Below are positions 9,018 to 18,106 of a DNA stretch of 64,000 bases, in pieces. The stretch spans positions 124,001 through 188,000 of the forward strand of contig NZ_JAQAGZ010000010.1 in the NCBI RefSeq assembly GCF_027533625.1, given 5' to 3'. The DNA is from Paenibacillus gyeongsangnamensis (GTDB taxonomy: Bacteria; Bacillota; Bacilli; Paenibacillales; NBRC-103111). Made by a program: the position numbers and the translations under genes. Every line of letters starts with the position of its first letter. Position 1 is the stretch's first letter. The notes under the pieces were generated by a model. That model did not search any database, was not told the DNA's origin, and saw only the letters and a program-made list of their open reading frames with translations.

Positions 9018-9251
9018 TCATTTCAATAAAGAAAATAGAATGTCGCTCACAGGCTTATAAACCGCTGCAATCCAGTCCAAAGGATTGGAAAGCTGCACCC
9101 TCATGCTCCGGGCCGCGCTTAACGCCGTTCCGAGGAGCAAGAGGGCCGAGAAGACCCATAATTCCCTGATCATCTTTGTTTTTAACAAGCGGGGAACCTC
9201 AATCCATAGAATGATCGCGGAACCCGCCAATATTCCCATGATGGCCCACAT
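9018..9251 (-). CDS. Small germinant-receptor D-type subunit (two TM helices)
   Basis: 77 aa. Two hydrophobic segments are visible: residues 3-18 (AIMGILAGSAIILWIEVP) and about 32-48 (LWVFSALLLLGTALSAA), with a positively charged link (RLLKTKMIR) between and a short tail. Size, topology and position between the C and B genes match the D subunits described for GerA-type receptors (GerKD and GerUD). Start ATG 9251 lies 7 bases after the C-subunit stop with GAGGAG just upstream. Sequence similarity within D subunits is low, so the assignment rests mainly on context and topology. Confidence 0.75.
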   Translation of the reverse strand: MWAIMGILAGSAIILWIEVPRLLKTKMIRELWVFSALLLLGTALSAARSMRVQLSNPLDWIAAVYKPVSDILFSLLK

Positions 9252-9258
9252 AAGAAGC

Positions 9259-10470
9259 TTACTCCTCGAGTTGTTTAAAAAATGGCTTGTTGATCGTTCC
9301 CACCCGGCGAAGCTTGACATGGATTCTTAGATTTACGGGAAGATCGACAAATTCTTGTACCCAATGATCTTTAAGCCGATTCCAAACCTTCGGGTCGGCG
9401 CGGTGGATGGCTTCGCCGAAGCCGAAAATATCCGATCGGTACGTTTTTTGCGCTTTATGGATGGCTGCTTTCATGTGATCTTTGATCTCCGTTTCCATTC
9501 TCTTCTCCAGTTCGTCGATCGTATCGGTTTGAGTCAGATCGATATTGCATTCCACATCCGCCACGTTCCCCTCGACGTAGAGTTCGACGCTTACTTCCGG
9601 TTTCCCATTCGGAATTTTCCCTATAATTTCGGACTTGGTGCGGATGACCTCTACCGATAATTTTCCTCCCTTGGGGCAAGCCACGGTATCCACCGTATTT
9701 TTAACATTCCCCTTGATATAGTTATAGGCCTTGCTTTCCTGCTCATTGAGCCAGCCCTTTAATCGATCTTTGTAAAACACCGCCAGACCCGAAACGCGTA
9801 AAACGGAGATCGGCTTGATGCTTGCCGCATTTTTTTGAGTTCCGGCTTGTTCACCGGACGGATCGTCCAAAACATCGATACCGGTTAACGCAGGGTGCTT
9901 TCCTTCAGCGGTTATATCGTTAATAAGCTCATCCAACGTGACTTTTCCGGCGGTCGCCCAGCTCTTGCTAGAATGTTGAAGCGTCTTATAAATGTTGTTG
10001 GCAGGGATGAGCTCTTGCGGCATCGTATAAATTTCGAGTACTTTCTGGGCGGACAAGCCTCTGGCAATCACTATATAAAAATCCGATCGAAATTCATGGT
10101 TTCTCAAGAGCAAATCCAACGCCTTGGCAATACCCTCTTTAGCTAGAGGTTCGCTAATAATCAGCATGCGCAGATGGGAGAAATACAGCCTTCTGGGCGC
10201 CTTGGTCGTTATTTTCCGAAAAGCTTCAAAGACGGTGTCCCCCGTTTCGCTAAAAGTAACCACCGGCGCTCCTTTTCCGCCGCCCCCTTTTTTCGCTGCG
10301 ACCTCGCTGGGATTCACCATTTGGGTGGAAATCATATATTGATCCCCTTTTTTGTCGAGCCCGATCGCTAAAGTGATCGCGATATCGTTTAATTCCGTCC
10401 GGCTCCAACAACCAGTGACCGCGCATAGGAAGAGCGCCGGCAATAATCTCACGGCAACCTTTCTCAGCAT
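9259..10470 (-). CDS. Spore germinant-receptor C subunit (Ger(x)C lipoprotein)
   Basis: 403 aa. N-terminal lipoprotein signal with lipobox VTGC (Cys about residue 21), followed by WSRTELNDIAITLAIGLDK, the characteristic opening of the Ger(x)C family. The mature protein is hydrophilic and ends in a region typical of the family C-terminal domain (DIFGFGEAIHRADPKVWNRLKDHW). In spores the C subunit is lipid-anchored on the outer face of the inner membrane and is needed with A and B for germinant response. Start ATG 10470 follows AAAGGAG; it is 18 bases after the A-subunit stop. Confidence 0.94.
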   Translation of the reverse strand: MLRKVAVRLLPALFLCAVTGCWSRTELNDIAITLAIGLDKKGDQYMISTQMVNPSEVAAKKGGGGKGAPVVTFSETGDTVFEAFRKITTKAPRRLYFSHLRMLIISEPLAKEGIAKALDLLLRNHEFRSDFYIVIARGLSAQKVLEIYTMPQELIPANNIYKTLQHSSKSWATAGKVTLDELINDITAEGKHPALTGIDVLDDPSGEQAGTQKNAASIKPISVLRVSGLAVFYKDRLKGWLNEQESKAYNYIKGNVKNTVDTVACPKGGKLSVEVIRTKSEIIGKIPNGKPEVSVELYVEGNVADVECNIDLTQTDTIDELEKRMETEIKDHMKAAIHKAQKTYRSDIFGFGEAIHRADPKVWNRLKDHWVQEFVDLPVNLRIHVKLRRVGTINKPFFKQLEE

Positions 10471-10488
10471 AATTGAAACTCCTTTGAC

Positions 10489-12072
10489 TTACTTTCTCGT
10501 TTCCGATTCGGAGGGCGGACTCGGCTTCTCCCGTATCCTGTTGTTTGGGCTGATTAGATGAGGACGAGAGAACAATCTCCAATGGGGCAAACGAAATATC
10601 GTGTCCTTGTGGTCTTCGACGATAAAGGGTGCGAAAGGAGCAAGGTACGGGATACCGAAGGAACGGAGGCTGCACAAGTGAAGCACAATGGCAACGAGTC
10701 CGATGGTAATCCCGAACAGTCCGAAGGAAGCCGCCAGGCCCATTAATCCGAAACGGATGATCCGGATTGAGATTCCCATATTAAACGAAGGGAACACAAA
10801 GTTAGAGATAGCCGTAATGGCTACGACAATGACCATTGCAGGCGAAACCAATCCGGCTTCCACCGCCGCTTGGCCGATGACTAAGGTTCCGACGATGGAA
10901 ACGGATTGTCCGATCGCTCTCGGCATTCGCACTCCGGCTTCACGCAAAATTTCAAACGTAATCTCCATCATGACCGCTTCAACGAAAGCGGGAACGGGAA
11001 CGCCTTCCCGCTGGGCCGCGAGGCCGATCAGCAGCGGGGGAGGAAGCAGCTCTTGATGGAAAGTGGTCACCGCTATGTATAAGGAAGGCGCAAGCAAAGC
11101 GATAAATAAGGACAAAAAACGAAGTACGCGCAGCAGGGTGGCAAAGTCCCACCGCTGATAATAATCCTCGCTTGCTTGAAAAAATTGCGTGAACAAAGCA
11201 GGCACCAGCAGAACGAACGGCGTACCGTCAACGAGGATAGCTACGCGTCCTTCCAATAACCCCGCTGCCACCGCATCGGGACGTTCCGTATTGAAAACGG
11301 TAGGGAAAGGAGTGAAAGTCTCATCCTGAATCAGCTCTTCGATATATCCGCTTTCCAAGATCCCGTCGATGTCAATCCGGGCCAGCCGGTTCCTCACTTC
11401 CTGTAATACCGATTCACTCACAATGCCATGGATATACATAACGGCCACGTCGGTTCTTGTAATGCGGCCGATGGGCTTGGTTTCAAGCCAAAGGTTCGGA
11501 TCCTTGATTCTTCGCCGAATTAACGAGGTATTGGTCCGTAACGTTTCCGTAAACCCTTCTCTCGGACCGCGAACGACGGTCTGCGCGGACGGCTCGGTTA
11601 CGCCCCGGTCCTTCCAGCCTCTTCGGCTGGCAATGATCCCCTTGGCATGACCGTCAATCAGGATCACGGTATCTCCGGATAAAACCGCGATATAAACCAT
11701 ATCAAAGTCCGTTACATCCTTGACGTCGCCGACGGCGATGACGAAATCCTTTAGGAGATCCACGGGGTTCAGACCCGAATGGATATCCGGGGCCAGATCG
11801 GCCTCTCTGATTCGCAGCATCAAGGCTTCCAATATGTCTTGCGTATCCGCTAACCCTTCCGTATAGATCAATCCTGCTTGGATGCTTCCGGTTTTGCCGA
11901 TTGGGATTTCTTTCGTAACGATGTCATCGCTATGCCCCATAGCATCGGTGATGGTCCGGAGATTATCTTGTAAGCTGAACGTTAAAAGAGGTTTCGGTTT
12001 ATTCTGTTGGACAGGCCGGCTGGAAGGAGTACGATCGAATATGTTCTTCATGATCCGTGAAAAGCTTCCCAT
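10489..12072 (-). CDS. Spore germinant-receptor A subunit (GerAA/GerKA family)
   Basis: 527 aa. An N-terminal cytoplasmic domain of about 280 residues contains family segments such as VYIAVLSGDTVILIDG, PREGFTETLRTNTSLIRRRI and DVAVMYIHGI. A membrane domain with several helices follows (RFLSLFIALLAPSLYIAV, then QREGVPVPAFVEAVMMEITFEILREAG). GerA-type A subunits oligomerise and are proposed to form an ion channel in the spore inner membrane. First gene of the receptor operon; ATG 12072 has AAAGGAGG ten bases upstream. It is divergent from an NhaC-like antiporter, with about 160 bases between. Forespore (sigma-G) control would be expected, but I could not identify a convincing promoter. Confidence 0.95.
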   Translation of the reverse strand: MGSFSRIMKNIFDRTPSSRPVQQNKPKPLLTFSLQDNLRTITDAMGHSDDIVTKEIPIGKTGSIQAGLIYTEGLADTQDILEALMLRIREADLAPDIHSGLNPVDLLKDFVIAVGDVKDVTDFDMVYIAVLSGDTVILIDGHAKGIIASRRGWKDRGVTEPSAQTVVRGPREGFTETLRTNTSLIRRRIKDPNLWLETKPIGRITRTDVAVMYIHGIVSESVLQEVRNRLARIDIDGILESGYIEELIQDETFTPFPTVFNTERPDAVAAGLLEGRVAILVDGTPFVLLVPALFTQFFQASEDYYQRWDFATLLRVLRFLSLFIALLAPSLYIAVTTFHQELLPPPLLIGLAAQREGVPVPAFVEAVMMEITFEILREAGVRMPRAIGQSVSIVGTLVIGQAAVEAGLVSPAMVIVVAITAISNFVFPSFNMGISIRIIRFGLMGLAASFGLFGITIGLVAIVLHLCSLRSFGIPYLAPFAPFIVEDHKDTIFRLPHWRLFSRPHLISPNNRIREKPSPPSESETRK

Positions 12073-12232
12073 CCCGCAACAACCTCCTTTCTAACAATTC
12101 CTATCTTTTGATAAATTGCCTAATTTTATTTGTCGGGGCTCTATTTTTCTTTGTTCGGGATCGTGCGAATACTCCTGCCTGTGGATGTTTTGCGGGCATG
12201 ATGGATATCGTAACAGGGAGGTGGTGACAGAA

Positions 12233-13654
12233 TTGGTAAGCTCTTGGCTGTCGTTATTGCCGTTCGCGATTGTGATTCCGGCGGCAATCTTCTTGAAAGA
12301 GATTATGCCCGGCCTGGTGCTCGGCTTGTTGGTCGGCTCCTTTTCGGTTCAGCCGTCGCTGCTCGGCGGACTTCAGCAGTCCATCCAGTATATTTTAAAA
12401 ACCTTAACCCATCCGGATAACGTAAAAATTATGAGCTTCCTGTACTTGTTCGGCGCTTTGGTCGGGATCATGCAAATTTCAGGCGGCATCAAGGGATTTG
12501 TAGAATGGGTCGGAGAACGCGTGAAATCGAACCGGGCTCTGATGACGTTTATTTGGCTCACGATTCCGTTTACTTTTTTTACTCCCATGTTCCGGATTAT
12601 GATTATTGCCCCCGTCATGAAATCGATTCTGGAAAAAATGAGCCTGCCTAAAGAAAGAGTGGCCTATATTCTGGATATCTCGACCGAGCCGGTCATCGTC
12701 CTGATGCCGATCGCGACGGCTTTTGTAGGCTTCATGACGTCGGTTGTCGCCGGGGCGACCGAACAAAACCAATTGGGCGCAGCGCCCTATCGGTTGTTTT
12801 TATCCAGTCTTCCTTTCAACTTCTTTGCATGGACGGCGCTCGCTTACGGGCTCTTCTCCACCTTCCGGAACCCGGGCCGCAGATCGGAGGTTCATAGGGA
12901 TGAAAGGAAGCAGGAGGAAGGCAACGATCTTCACGGACTGGGCATCAAGAAAGAGCTGTCTCTCGTGCAGCCTGAGCTGTGGCATTTCATTCTGCCTTTG
13001 TTCGCGCTACTCGTGCTTACGCTGTTATTGCTCTGGGAGGACGGCAGGGAGAGAGGGGCCGTCGGGGTACTCAGCGCGCTGTCTCATGCGGACGCGACTT
13101 TGGTGATGCTTCTATCCGTCTTTATTTCCTTGCTGCTCACGATCGGGTACTATTTGCTGCGCCGCCAGCCGTTGCGGGAGCTGATGTATCACTTTTTCCA
13201 AGGAGGGAACGAGATGATGACCCCGGTCATCCTTCTTGTCCTGGTCTGGGCGTTATCCATGGCAGCCAAGGATCTGGGGTTTTCCGCCTTCGTTTCGTCC
13301 GTCTTCGGTGGGGTGCTGCCGGGATTCACGATACCGGCCGTTATATTTCTTGCCGGCTCGCTGGTATCTTATTTTATCGGGACCTCATGGGGGACATGGG
13401 GGCTTATGATGCCGCTCGGCGTCGTGCTGGCTGTTGCAACGGGAGCGCCGTTGTCCATGACCGTGGGGGCTGTTTTTGCAAGCGGCACCTTCGGCGCTTT
13501 CGCGTCTCCTATCGGAGATACGACGATCACCACCGCTTCGGTGATGGAAATGGGGCTGGTGGATTATGCCCGCTACAAATTAAAAGCGGCGCTGATGTGC
13601 GCAGGCATTTCTTTGTGCATGTACCTTGGCTTCGCTTATATTGCGGGACGATAA
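12233..13654 (+). CDS. NhaC-family Na+/H+ antiporter-like membrane protein
   Basis: About 473 aa, twelve or so membrane segments. It belongs to the NhaC-like ion transporter group. The diagnostic GTSWGTWGLMMPLGVVLA segment and the later SPIGDTTITTASVMEMG both match family signatures (GTSWGT and SPISDTT). A hydrophilic loop lies near residues 215-245. Start TTG 12233 is supported by GGGAGGTGG eight bases before; a longer frame upstream adds Cys-rich, non-family sequence. It is divergent from the germination operon and is followed closely (21 bases) by an unknown gene, so they probably form an operon. The transported ion and counter-ion are not provable from sequence. Confidence 0.82.
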   Translation: MVSSWLSLLPFAIVIPAAIFLKEIMPGLVLGLLVGSFSVQPSLLGGLQQSIQYILKTLTHPDNVKIMSFLYLFGALVGIMQISGGIKGFVEWVGERVKSNRALMTFIWLTIPFTFFTPMFRIMIIAPVMKSILEKMSLPKERVAYILDISTEPVIVLMPIATAFVGFMTSVVAGATEQNQLGAAPYRLFLSSLPFNFFAWTALAYGLFSTFRNPGRRSEVHRDERKQEEGNDLHGLGIKKELSLVQPELWHFILPLFALLVLTLLLLWEDGRERGAVGVLSALSHADATLVMLLSVFISLLLTIGYYLLRRQPLRELMYHFFQGGNEMMTPVILLVLVWALSMAAKDLGFSAFVSSVFGGVLPGFTIPAVIFLAGSLVSYFIGTSWGTWGLMMPLGVVLAVATGAPLSMTVGAVFASGTFGAFASPIGDTTITTASVMEMGLVDYARYKLKAALMCAGISLCMYLGFAYIAGR

Positions 13655-13675
13655 GGAAAGAAAGGATGAGGGAAT

Positions 13676-14521
13676 ATGCATGAAACGCTGCTGTCCGAAT
13701 TGAAGCGGTTTGTAGCCGAGCTCGAGCAAAAAGAGGCTGCGGCCGTCTATATTGTCCCGGACGAGGTGATGAAGGCTGTAAAAAAAGCCAAAGGACTCGA
13801 AAAGCTGCTGCACGAAATCGTTATGCAAGTCAGCGGCAGCGGCGGGATTCACCTCCATCCCATCCTCCGCAGGGAGTTCGGCATAAGAGGGGCACTGATG
13901 GATCGCTTTGACCGGTGGGCGCCTTACAGCAAAGATCAGTTTGAGGATGAGCTCCACGATGCGATAGACCGGGCGGAGATTCGCACGGGAAAGCAGGGGG
14001 TGTTTTTTGAAGGGACACCCGGCAAAAAGGAAGCGGCGGAAGCTCTTCAATTGCTGAAGGATATCGCGCATGCCGCGGTGAGATGCCAGTTTCATGCCAG
14101 GCTCGCAGACCCGGAGCCGTATGTCGGCATCCTGGATAAGCTCCTGCAATTTTATGCTCTGCCGAATACATACCCGGAGGGGAATGCCTTCAGCTTCCGG
14201 AGCCTTATCTCGGCGGACCGGCTGCATGCGATGTCAGGGGATGACGATACGGTCACGGACGCCTTGAAGGCTTTTGCCAAGGCGTGGTACCGGCAGCCGC
14301 CGCAGCCTTTTTTGGAGAGCAAGGAATCGTATTTTTCTTACGAAGAGGTGCAGAACGTGCTGTACGCATTAACGGAGGAACAGGTGGAGCGGCTGCGTAG
14401 CGATTATATCCGGCGTATCGAGGAGGAGTACAAGCAGGTGAGGGCCAAGCCGGATTTGGATCGGGCCAAGCATTTGAAACGGATGCTGGAAACGGTCTTA
14501 GGCTGGACGCCCGGCGGATAA
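13676..14521 (+). CDS. Uncharacterised 281-aa soluble protein
   Basis: I do not recognise a family. The protein is predicted to be soluble, largely helical and charged, with no signal peptide or membrane segment. Visible features: an acidic N-terminal helix (LKRFVAELEQKEAAAVYIV), a middle region with IHLHPILRREFGIRGALMDRFDRWAPYSK, and a C-terminal Lys/Glu/Arg-rich helix ending LKRMLETVLGW. It starts 21 bases after the antiporter gene with AAAGGATGAGGG upstream, suggesting co-expression with it. Composition and codon use match the surroundings, so a real gene. Confidence 0.7.
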   Translation: MHETLLSELKRFVAELEQKEAAAVYIVPDEVMKAVKKAKGLEKLLHEIVMQVSGSGGIHLHPILRREFGIRGALMDRFDRWAPYSKDQFEDELHDAIDRAEIRTGKQGVFFEGTPGKKEAAEALQLLKDIAHAAVRCQFHARLADPEPYVGILDKLLQFYALPNTYPEGNAFSFRSLISADRLHAMSGDDDTVTDALKAFAKAWYRQPPQPFLESKESYFSYEEVQNVLYALTEEQVERLRSDYIRRIEEEYKQVRAKPDLDRAKHLKRMLETVLGWTPGG

Positions 14522-14545
14522 ACGATTGCTCCGAACCCCTAGAGA

Positions 14546-14584
14546 CGAAAAGAGATCAACCGGTAAAAACGGTTGACCTCTCAA
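14546..14584. other. Intergenic hairpin
   Basis: GAGATCAACCG pairs with CGGTTGACCTC around GTAAAAA (one G-T pair). The 358 bases from 14522 to 14879 hold no gene that I can support; this hairpin is the only clear structure. On the minus strand it is followed by TCTTTT, so weak terminator function is possible. Confidence 0.4.
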
Positions 14585-14879
14585 TAGTACGTGCGCATCA
14601 ACAATCTCCTTTGCATTCATTATAGAACGTTTCGCCTTTCCTGATTGGGTACAAACCGATAGAATAGCTCTATTTCCCACTCTCTTAAAAGTAACAGGCA
14701 TAGAATCGTCATTCTTCTTTCTATGAGTTCATAACATCATATGTCTCGTGAAAAAAATGGAACCAATGCAGCTATCCATTTTTTACTGCTGTTCTCCGCG
14801 GAGCTGATTCTGTTAAAAAATGCGGGGACGAGGCCGTAGATGATATGGTAAAATAATGAAAAAACATAGGGAGCTGAGG

Positions 14880-15368
14880 ATGATGGAACATTTTTTATTC
14901 AAGCAGCTGGGATTTGTACGGGGCCAAACCTTAAAATTGATGGAAGGCGTTACGGAGGAAATCGCGGACCAAATTCCCGAAGGCTTCCGAAATACGATCC
15001 GCTGGAACCTGGGACACATCTATGTCGTCTTGGAACGGTTCGCTTTTCAATACATAGGTCTTCCGCAGTACTTGCCTGAAGGGTTCAAGGAACAATTTGA
15101 ATACGGTACCTCGCCGTTAAACGCTGCCGACTCATTGCGCATCCCGACCTTGCAGGAATTAGTGACGCTGCTGAAAGAACAGCCGGAGCGGATTCAAGAA
15201 GCGCTTGCAAACCGACTGAACGAAAAGATCGCTCCCCCTTATACCACGTCTTCCGGAATGACTTTGGAAACGCCGGAGCAATTCCTCAGCTTCAATTTAT
15301 ACCATGAAGGGATGCATTTGAACGTCATTAAACTTTATAAAAGGATGTTATCCCATCAACGGGGATAA
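14880..15368 (+). CDS. DinB-superfamily protein
   Basis: About 162 aa. DinB/YfiT-type four-helix-bundle protein, a superfamily of metal-binding proteins that includes thiol transferases and damage-inducible proteins of unknown function. The metal-ligand histidines appear in expected places: NLGHIYVVLER near residue 45 and YHEGMHLNVIKLYKRML at the C-terminus (HxxxH). ATG 14880 is chosen because GGGAG lies nine bases upstream; the in-frame ATG at 14856 has no ribosome site. It stands alone between a hypothetical gene and the pentapeptide gene. Confidence 0.8.
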   Translation: MMEHFLFKQLGFVRGQTLKLMEGVTEEIADQIPEGFRNTIRWNLGHIYVVLERFAFQYIGLPQYLPEGFKEQFEYGTSPLNAADSLRIPTLQELVTLLKEQPERIQEALANRLNEKIAPPYTTSSGMTLETPEQFLSFNLYHEGMHLNVIKLYKRMLSHQRG

Positions 15369-15523
15369 AAAAGAACCACTCTCGGAGTTGATCCCGAGAG
15401 CGGCAAGGTCGTTTCGTGGAACGGTATCGAATTGTATGTTGCCGGAGGAACGGACGCGTCTTGCGACGACCGGTGCTTGATCATCTTCCCCAAGCTGCGT
15501 TCAAGTTCCCGCGCCTGCCCGTT

Positions 15524-16402
15524 TTATGCTCCGGAGGCGGACCAATGCGTTGGGCGGGTAAGAGCCGACGGCAGTTTTGTAGCGGCATCTCCCTTCGCCG
15601 AGTTGATCTGGGCTTGGGTGAGGAAAATACTATCGGTGAGGTCAGCACCTCTGATGTCGGCGTCCCGGAAATCGGCTCCGATCAGGTCAGCCCCTCTCAA
15701 ATCGGCGCCTCTGAGGTCGGCGGCAATCAAGTAGGCCCCTCTCAAATTAGCGCCTCTCAGGTCGGCACCTCTCAGCTTGGCCCCGATCAGGTCGGCACCT
15801 CGCCCGTAGGTCTTTCGACGGCCTGAGGGGCCCTTCTGCGAGCGAAGAGCTTCGGCTCGAACAAGTTCGCTGGCCCGGAGGAGCAGAGCATTGACATTTG
15901 CCCGGTGTGCCGCCACGTCCAGCTTCAGTATGGAGTCGGGATCGAGGCAAGTGAGGCGTTCCGTCTCGTCGAGCGCCGAGCTGAGCTCATTATGGATTGT
16001 ATTGGCAGGTTGAAACGTTAACGCTTCAGTTAAATACCAGAGGAGCTCATGAAGCTGCCGCATGATCGGGAACACCTCAAACATGAGTTTCGCGGATCCT
16101 GGGGCTTGCCGCCAGTCGCGTCCGCCGAAGGTAACACGCGAAACCTTTTGCCCTGCGCCGAAGCAGTCATAAACCGTGCAGCCCCGAAAGCCCAGCTGCC
16201 TGAGGCTGTTGTGTACGCCGCAGCGGAAGTCCGGTTGCAGGTTTTGGCATGGCTGCCCGGCTGTTTTGTCCATCGCAAAGTCCGCCGAAGCAGCGAAGGG
16301 CAGCGCAACGCAGCACAAGCCGAAGCAGCTCTCGCAGTCCGCTTGCAGATCGAGGCGGCTGCTGCTATGGAAAGGTCCTGTATATTCGCGATTCTCAGAC
16401 AT
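15524..16402 (-). CDS. Pentapeptide-repeat protein with Cys-rich N-terminus
   Basis: 292 aa. The N-terminal third has several cysteines (CESCFGLCC near residues 22-31 and further single Cys around residues 53-78). Pentapeptide repeats run from about residue 200 to 260 in the form [18 protein letters not shown]..., which folds as a right-handed quadrilateral beta-helix. The middle part is helical. Some pentapeptide proteins mimic DNA and inhibit gyrase, others have unknown roles; there is no evidence here to choose. ATG 16402 follows GGAAGGAG. The strand is opposite to its neighbours and it has no obvious operon partner. Confidence 0.88.
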   Translation of the reverse strand: MSENREYTGPFHSSSRLDLQADCESCFGLCCVALPFAASADFAMDKTAGQPCQNLQPDFRCGVHNSLRQLGFRGCTVYDCFGAGQKVSRVTFGGRDWRQAPGSAKLMFEVFPIMRQLHELLWYLTEALTFQPANTIHNELSSALDETERLTCLDPDSILKLDVAAHRANVNALLLRASELVRAEALRSQKGPSGRRKTYGRGADLIGAKLRGADLRGANLRGAYLIAADLRGADLRGADLIGADFRDADIRGADLTDSIFLTQAQINSAKGDAATKLPSALTRPTHWSASGA

Positions 16403-16722
16403 TGCGAGGTCTCCTTCCGTTTCGTTGTAATTCCATACTTGCGTAGTCGAATAAATACAAAGCTGTGTATGAATTTTTACAATTCTTTTATGTTATTACT
16501 GAATATTCTCTCCGTCAATCCTTGTTCGCAACTGAATAGGGGCAGTCCGGTGCAAGTGAAAACGCTTCGGGTAAGCACTTTTATTGATTACCTGAAAGAG
16601 TTTAGTAATTTAGTGGTTGCTTCTGCAAGAAGTGCGGTTTATTAAGAGTTTAATAGGGTACTTCACGGAAAACGTAAGTAGGAAGCTCTATCCAAACTAG
16701 TCCTATAAGGAGTGTGAAGATT
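16403..16722. other. Divergent intergenic region, no gene seen
   Basis: 320 bases between the pentapeptide-repeat gene (minus strand) and the oxidase gene (plus strand). It is more AT-rich than the flanks and presumably holds both promoters. I see no gene, repeat or strong hairpin in it. Confidence 0.4.
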
Positions 16723-17988
16723 GTGGAAAATGATCGAAACTGGGCAGGTAACTACAGGTATAGCGCTTCGGAATTGTATGTTCCTGAAAACGTGGGACAA
16801 GTACAAGAATTGGTGGCTCGCAGCAGTCGAATGAAGGTGCTTGGTACGCGCCACTCGTTTAATGGAATCGCCGATTCTACTGAAAGCCTTCTCTCGCTTC
16901 AGAAGCTTAACCGAGTGACAGCATTAGACCATTCGCGCAATAAAGTAACGGTCGAAGCCGGAATCCGGTATGGAGAGCTGTGTCAATATCTCCACAGTAA
17001 TGGCTATGCGTTGCACAATTTGGCATCGCTGCCGCACATTACCGTTGCAGGTGCATGCGCAACGGCAACGCATGGTTCCGGTGATCTGAACGGCAATCTT
17101 GCTACAGCGGTTCATTCCATGGAGGTCATCAAAGCGGATGGGGAGGCGGTCGTATTCTCCCGTGAACAACAAGATGGGGTCTTCGCCGGAGCGGTCGTCG
17201 GACTTGGGGGATTGGGCGTAGTCACGAAAATCACACTGGATGTGATCCCGGCATTTCAGATGAGTCAGTATGTATACGATAACCTGCCACTGGCGTATCT
17301 TAAAGAGCACTTTGACGATATTTTCTCCAGCGCTTATAGTGTCAGTCTGTTCACGGATTGGAAGAATGCGACGTTCAATCAAGTCTGGCTAAAACGGAGA
17401 ATAACAGATCAAGCCTCCGATCGGGTGGAACCTGAGTTTTTCGGTGCGACACGAGCAGCCTCGCATCGGCACCCGGTGCCAGGTCACACGTCGGAGAATT
17501 GTAGTGAACAGATGGGCATACCGGGACCATGGTACGAACGGCTGCCGCACTTTCGCATGGATTTCACTCCAAGCGCCGGAGAGGAGCTGCAAAGCGAGTA
17601 TTTCGTGACGCGCCAAGATGCATATGATGCATTGTGTGCGATTGACCGGCTAAGAGAGTACATATCGCCACTCCTTCATGTTTCCGAGGTTCGCACGATT
17701 GCAGAAGATAATCTGTGGATGAGCCCCTGTTACAAGCAGGAGTCGGTTGCTATCCACTTTACGTGGAAAGCTAATTGGGAGGCAGTTGGGCAAGTGTTGC
17801 CGATCATCGAAAAGCAGCTTGAGCCCTTCCATGCTCGTCCACATTGGGGCAAGCTGTTTGCCATGTCGCCCGCCCGGCTGCAATCGCTCTACGAGAAGCT
17901 GCCCGACTTTCAACAACTGCTCCTTCACTATGACCCCCAAGGAAAATTCCGCAACGACTTCTTAAATAAATACATTATGGAGAACTAA
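16723..17988 (+). CDS. FAD-dependent alditol oxidase-like (VAO/PCMH family)
   Basis: About 421 aa. N-terminal FAD-binding PCMH domain with GTRHSFNGIADS (His about residue 44, the position of 8-alpha-histidyl FAD attachment in Streptomyces alditol oxidase), VEAGIRYGELCQYL and THGSGDLNG. The C-terminal ALO-type domain contains DNLWMSPCYKQESVAIHFTW and HARPHWGKLF. Known relatives oxidise xylitol or sorbitol at C1 with oxygen, releasing peroxide; L-gulonolactone or arabinonolactone oxidases are alternatives. GTG 16723 is preferred: AAGGAG lies ten bases before it, whereas GTG 16714 is too close to the ribosome site. No export signal, so cytoplasmic. A strong terminator follows at 18045. Confidence 0.88.
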   Translation: MENDRNWAGNYRYSASELYVPENVGQVQELVARSSRMKVLGTRHSFNGIADSTESLLSLQKLNRVTALDHSRNKVTVEAGIRYGELCQYLHSNGYALHNLASLPHITVAGACATATHGSGDLNGNLATAVHSMEVIKADGEAVVFSREQQDGVFAGAVVGLGGLGVVTKITLDVIPAFQMSQYVYDNLPLAYLKEHFDDIFSSAYSVSLFTDWKNATFNQVWLKRRITDQASDRVEPEFFGATRAASHRHPVPGHTSENCSEQMGIPGPWYERLPHFRMDFTPSAGEELQSEYFVTRQDAYDALCAIDRLREYISPLLHVSEVRTIAEDNLWMSPCYKQESVAIHFTWKANWEAVGQVLPIIEKQLEPFHARPHWGKLFAMSPARLQSLYEKLPDFQQLLLHYDPQGKFRNDFLNKYIMEN

Positions 17989-18044
17989 TTTCAACTCGGC
18001 AACACAGCGATGTAGGAGGCGTTCCATTATAGCCCAATCCGCAA

Positions 18045-18087
18045 AAAAACCAGTTCAACACTTGATTTTCGTGTTGAACTGGTTTTT
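18045..18087. terminator. Strong bidirectional terminator
   Basis: A 17-bp stem (AAAAACCAGTTCAACAC pairs with its complement ending GGTTTTT) around a 9-base loop, with A-run and T-run on opposite sides, so it works for either strand. It lies between the convergent oxidase and secreted-protein genes. Confidence 0.9.
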
Positions 18088-18106
18088 CATTTGGCATCGT
18101 ACCGCC

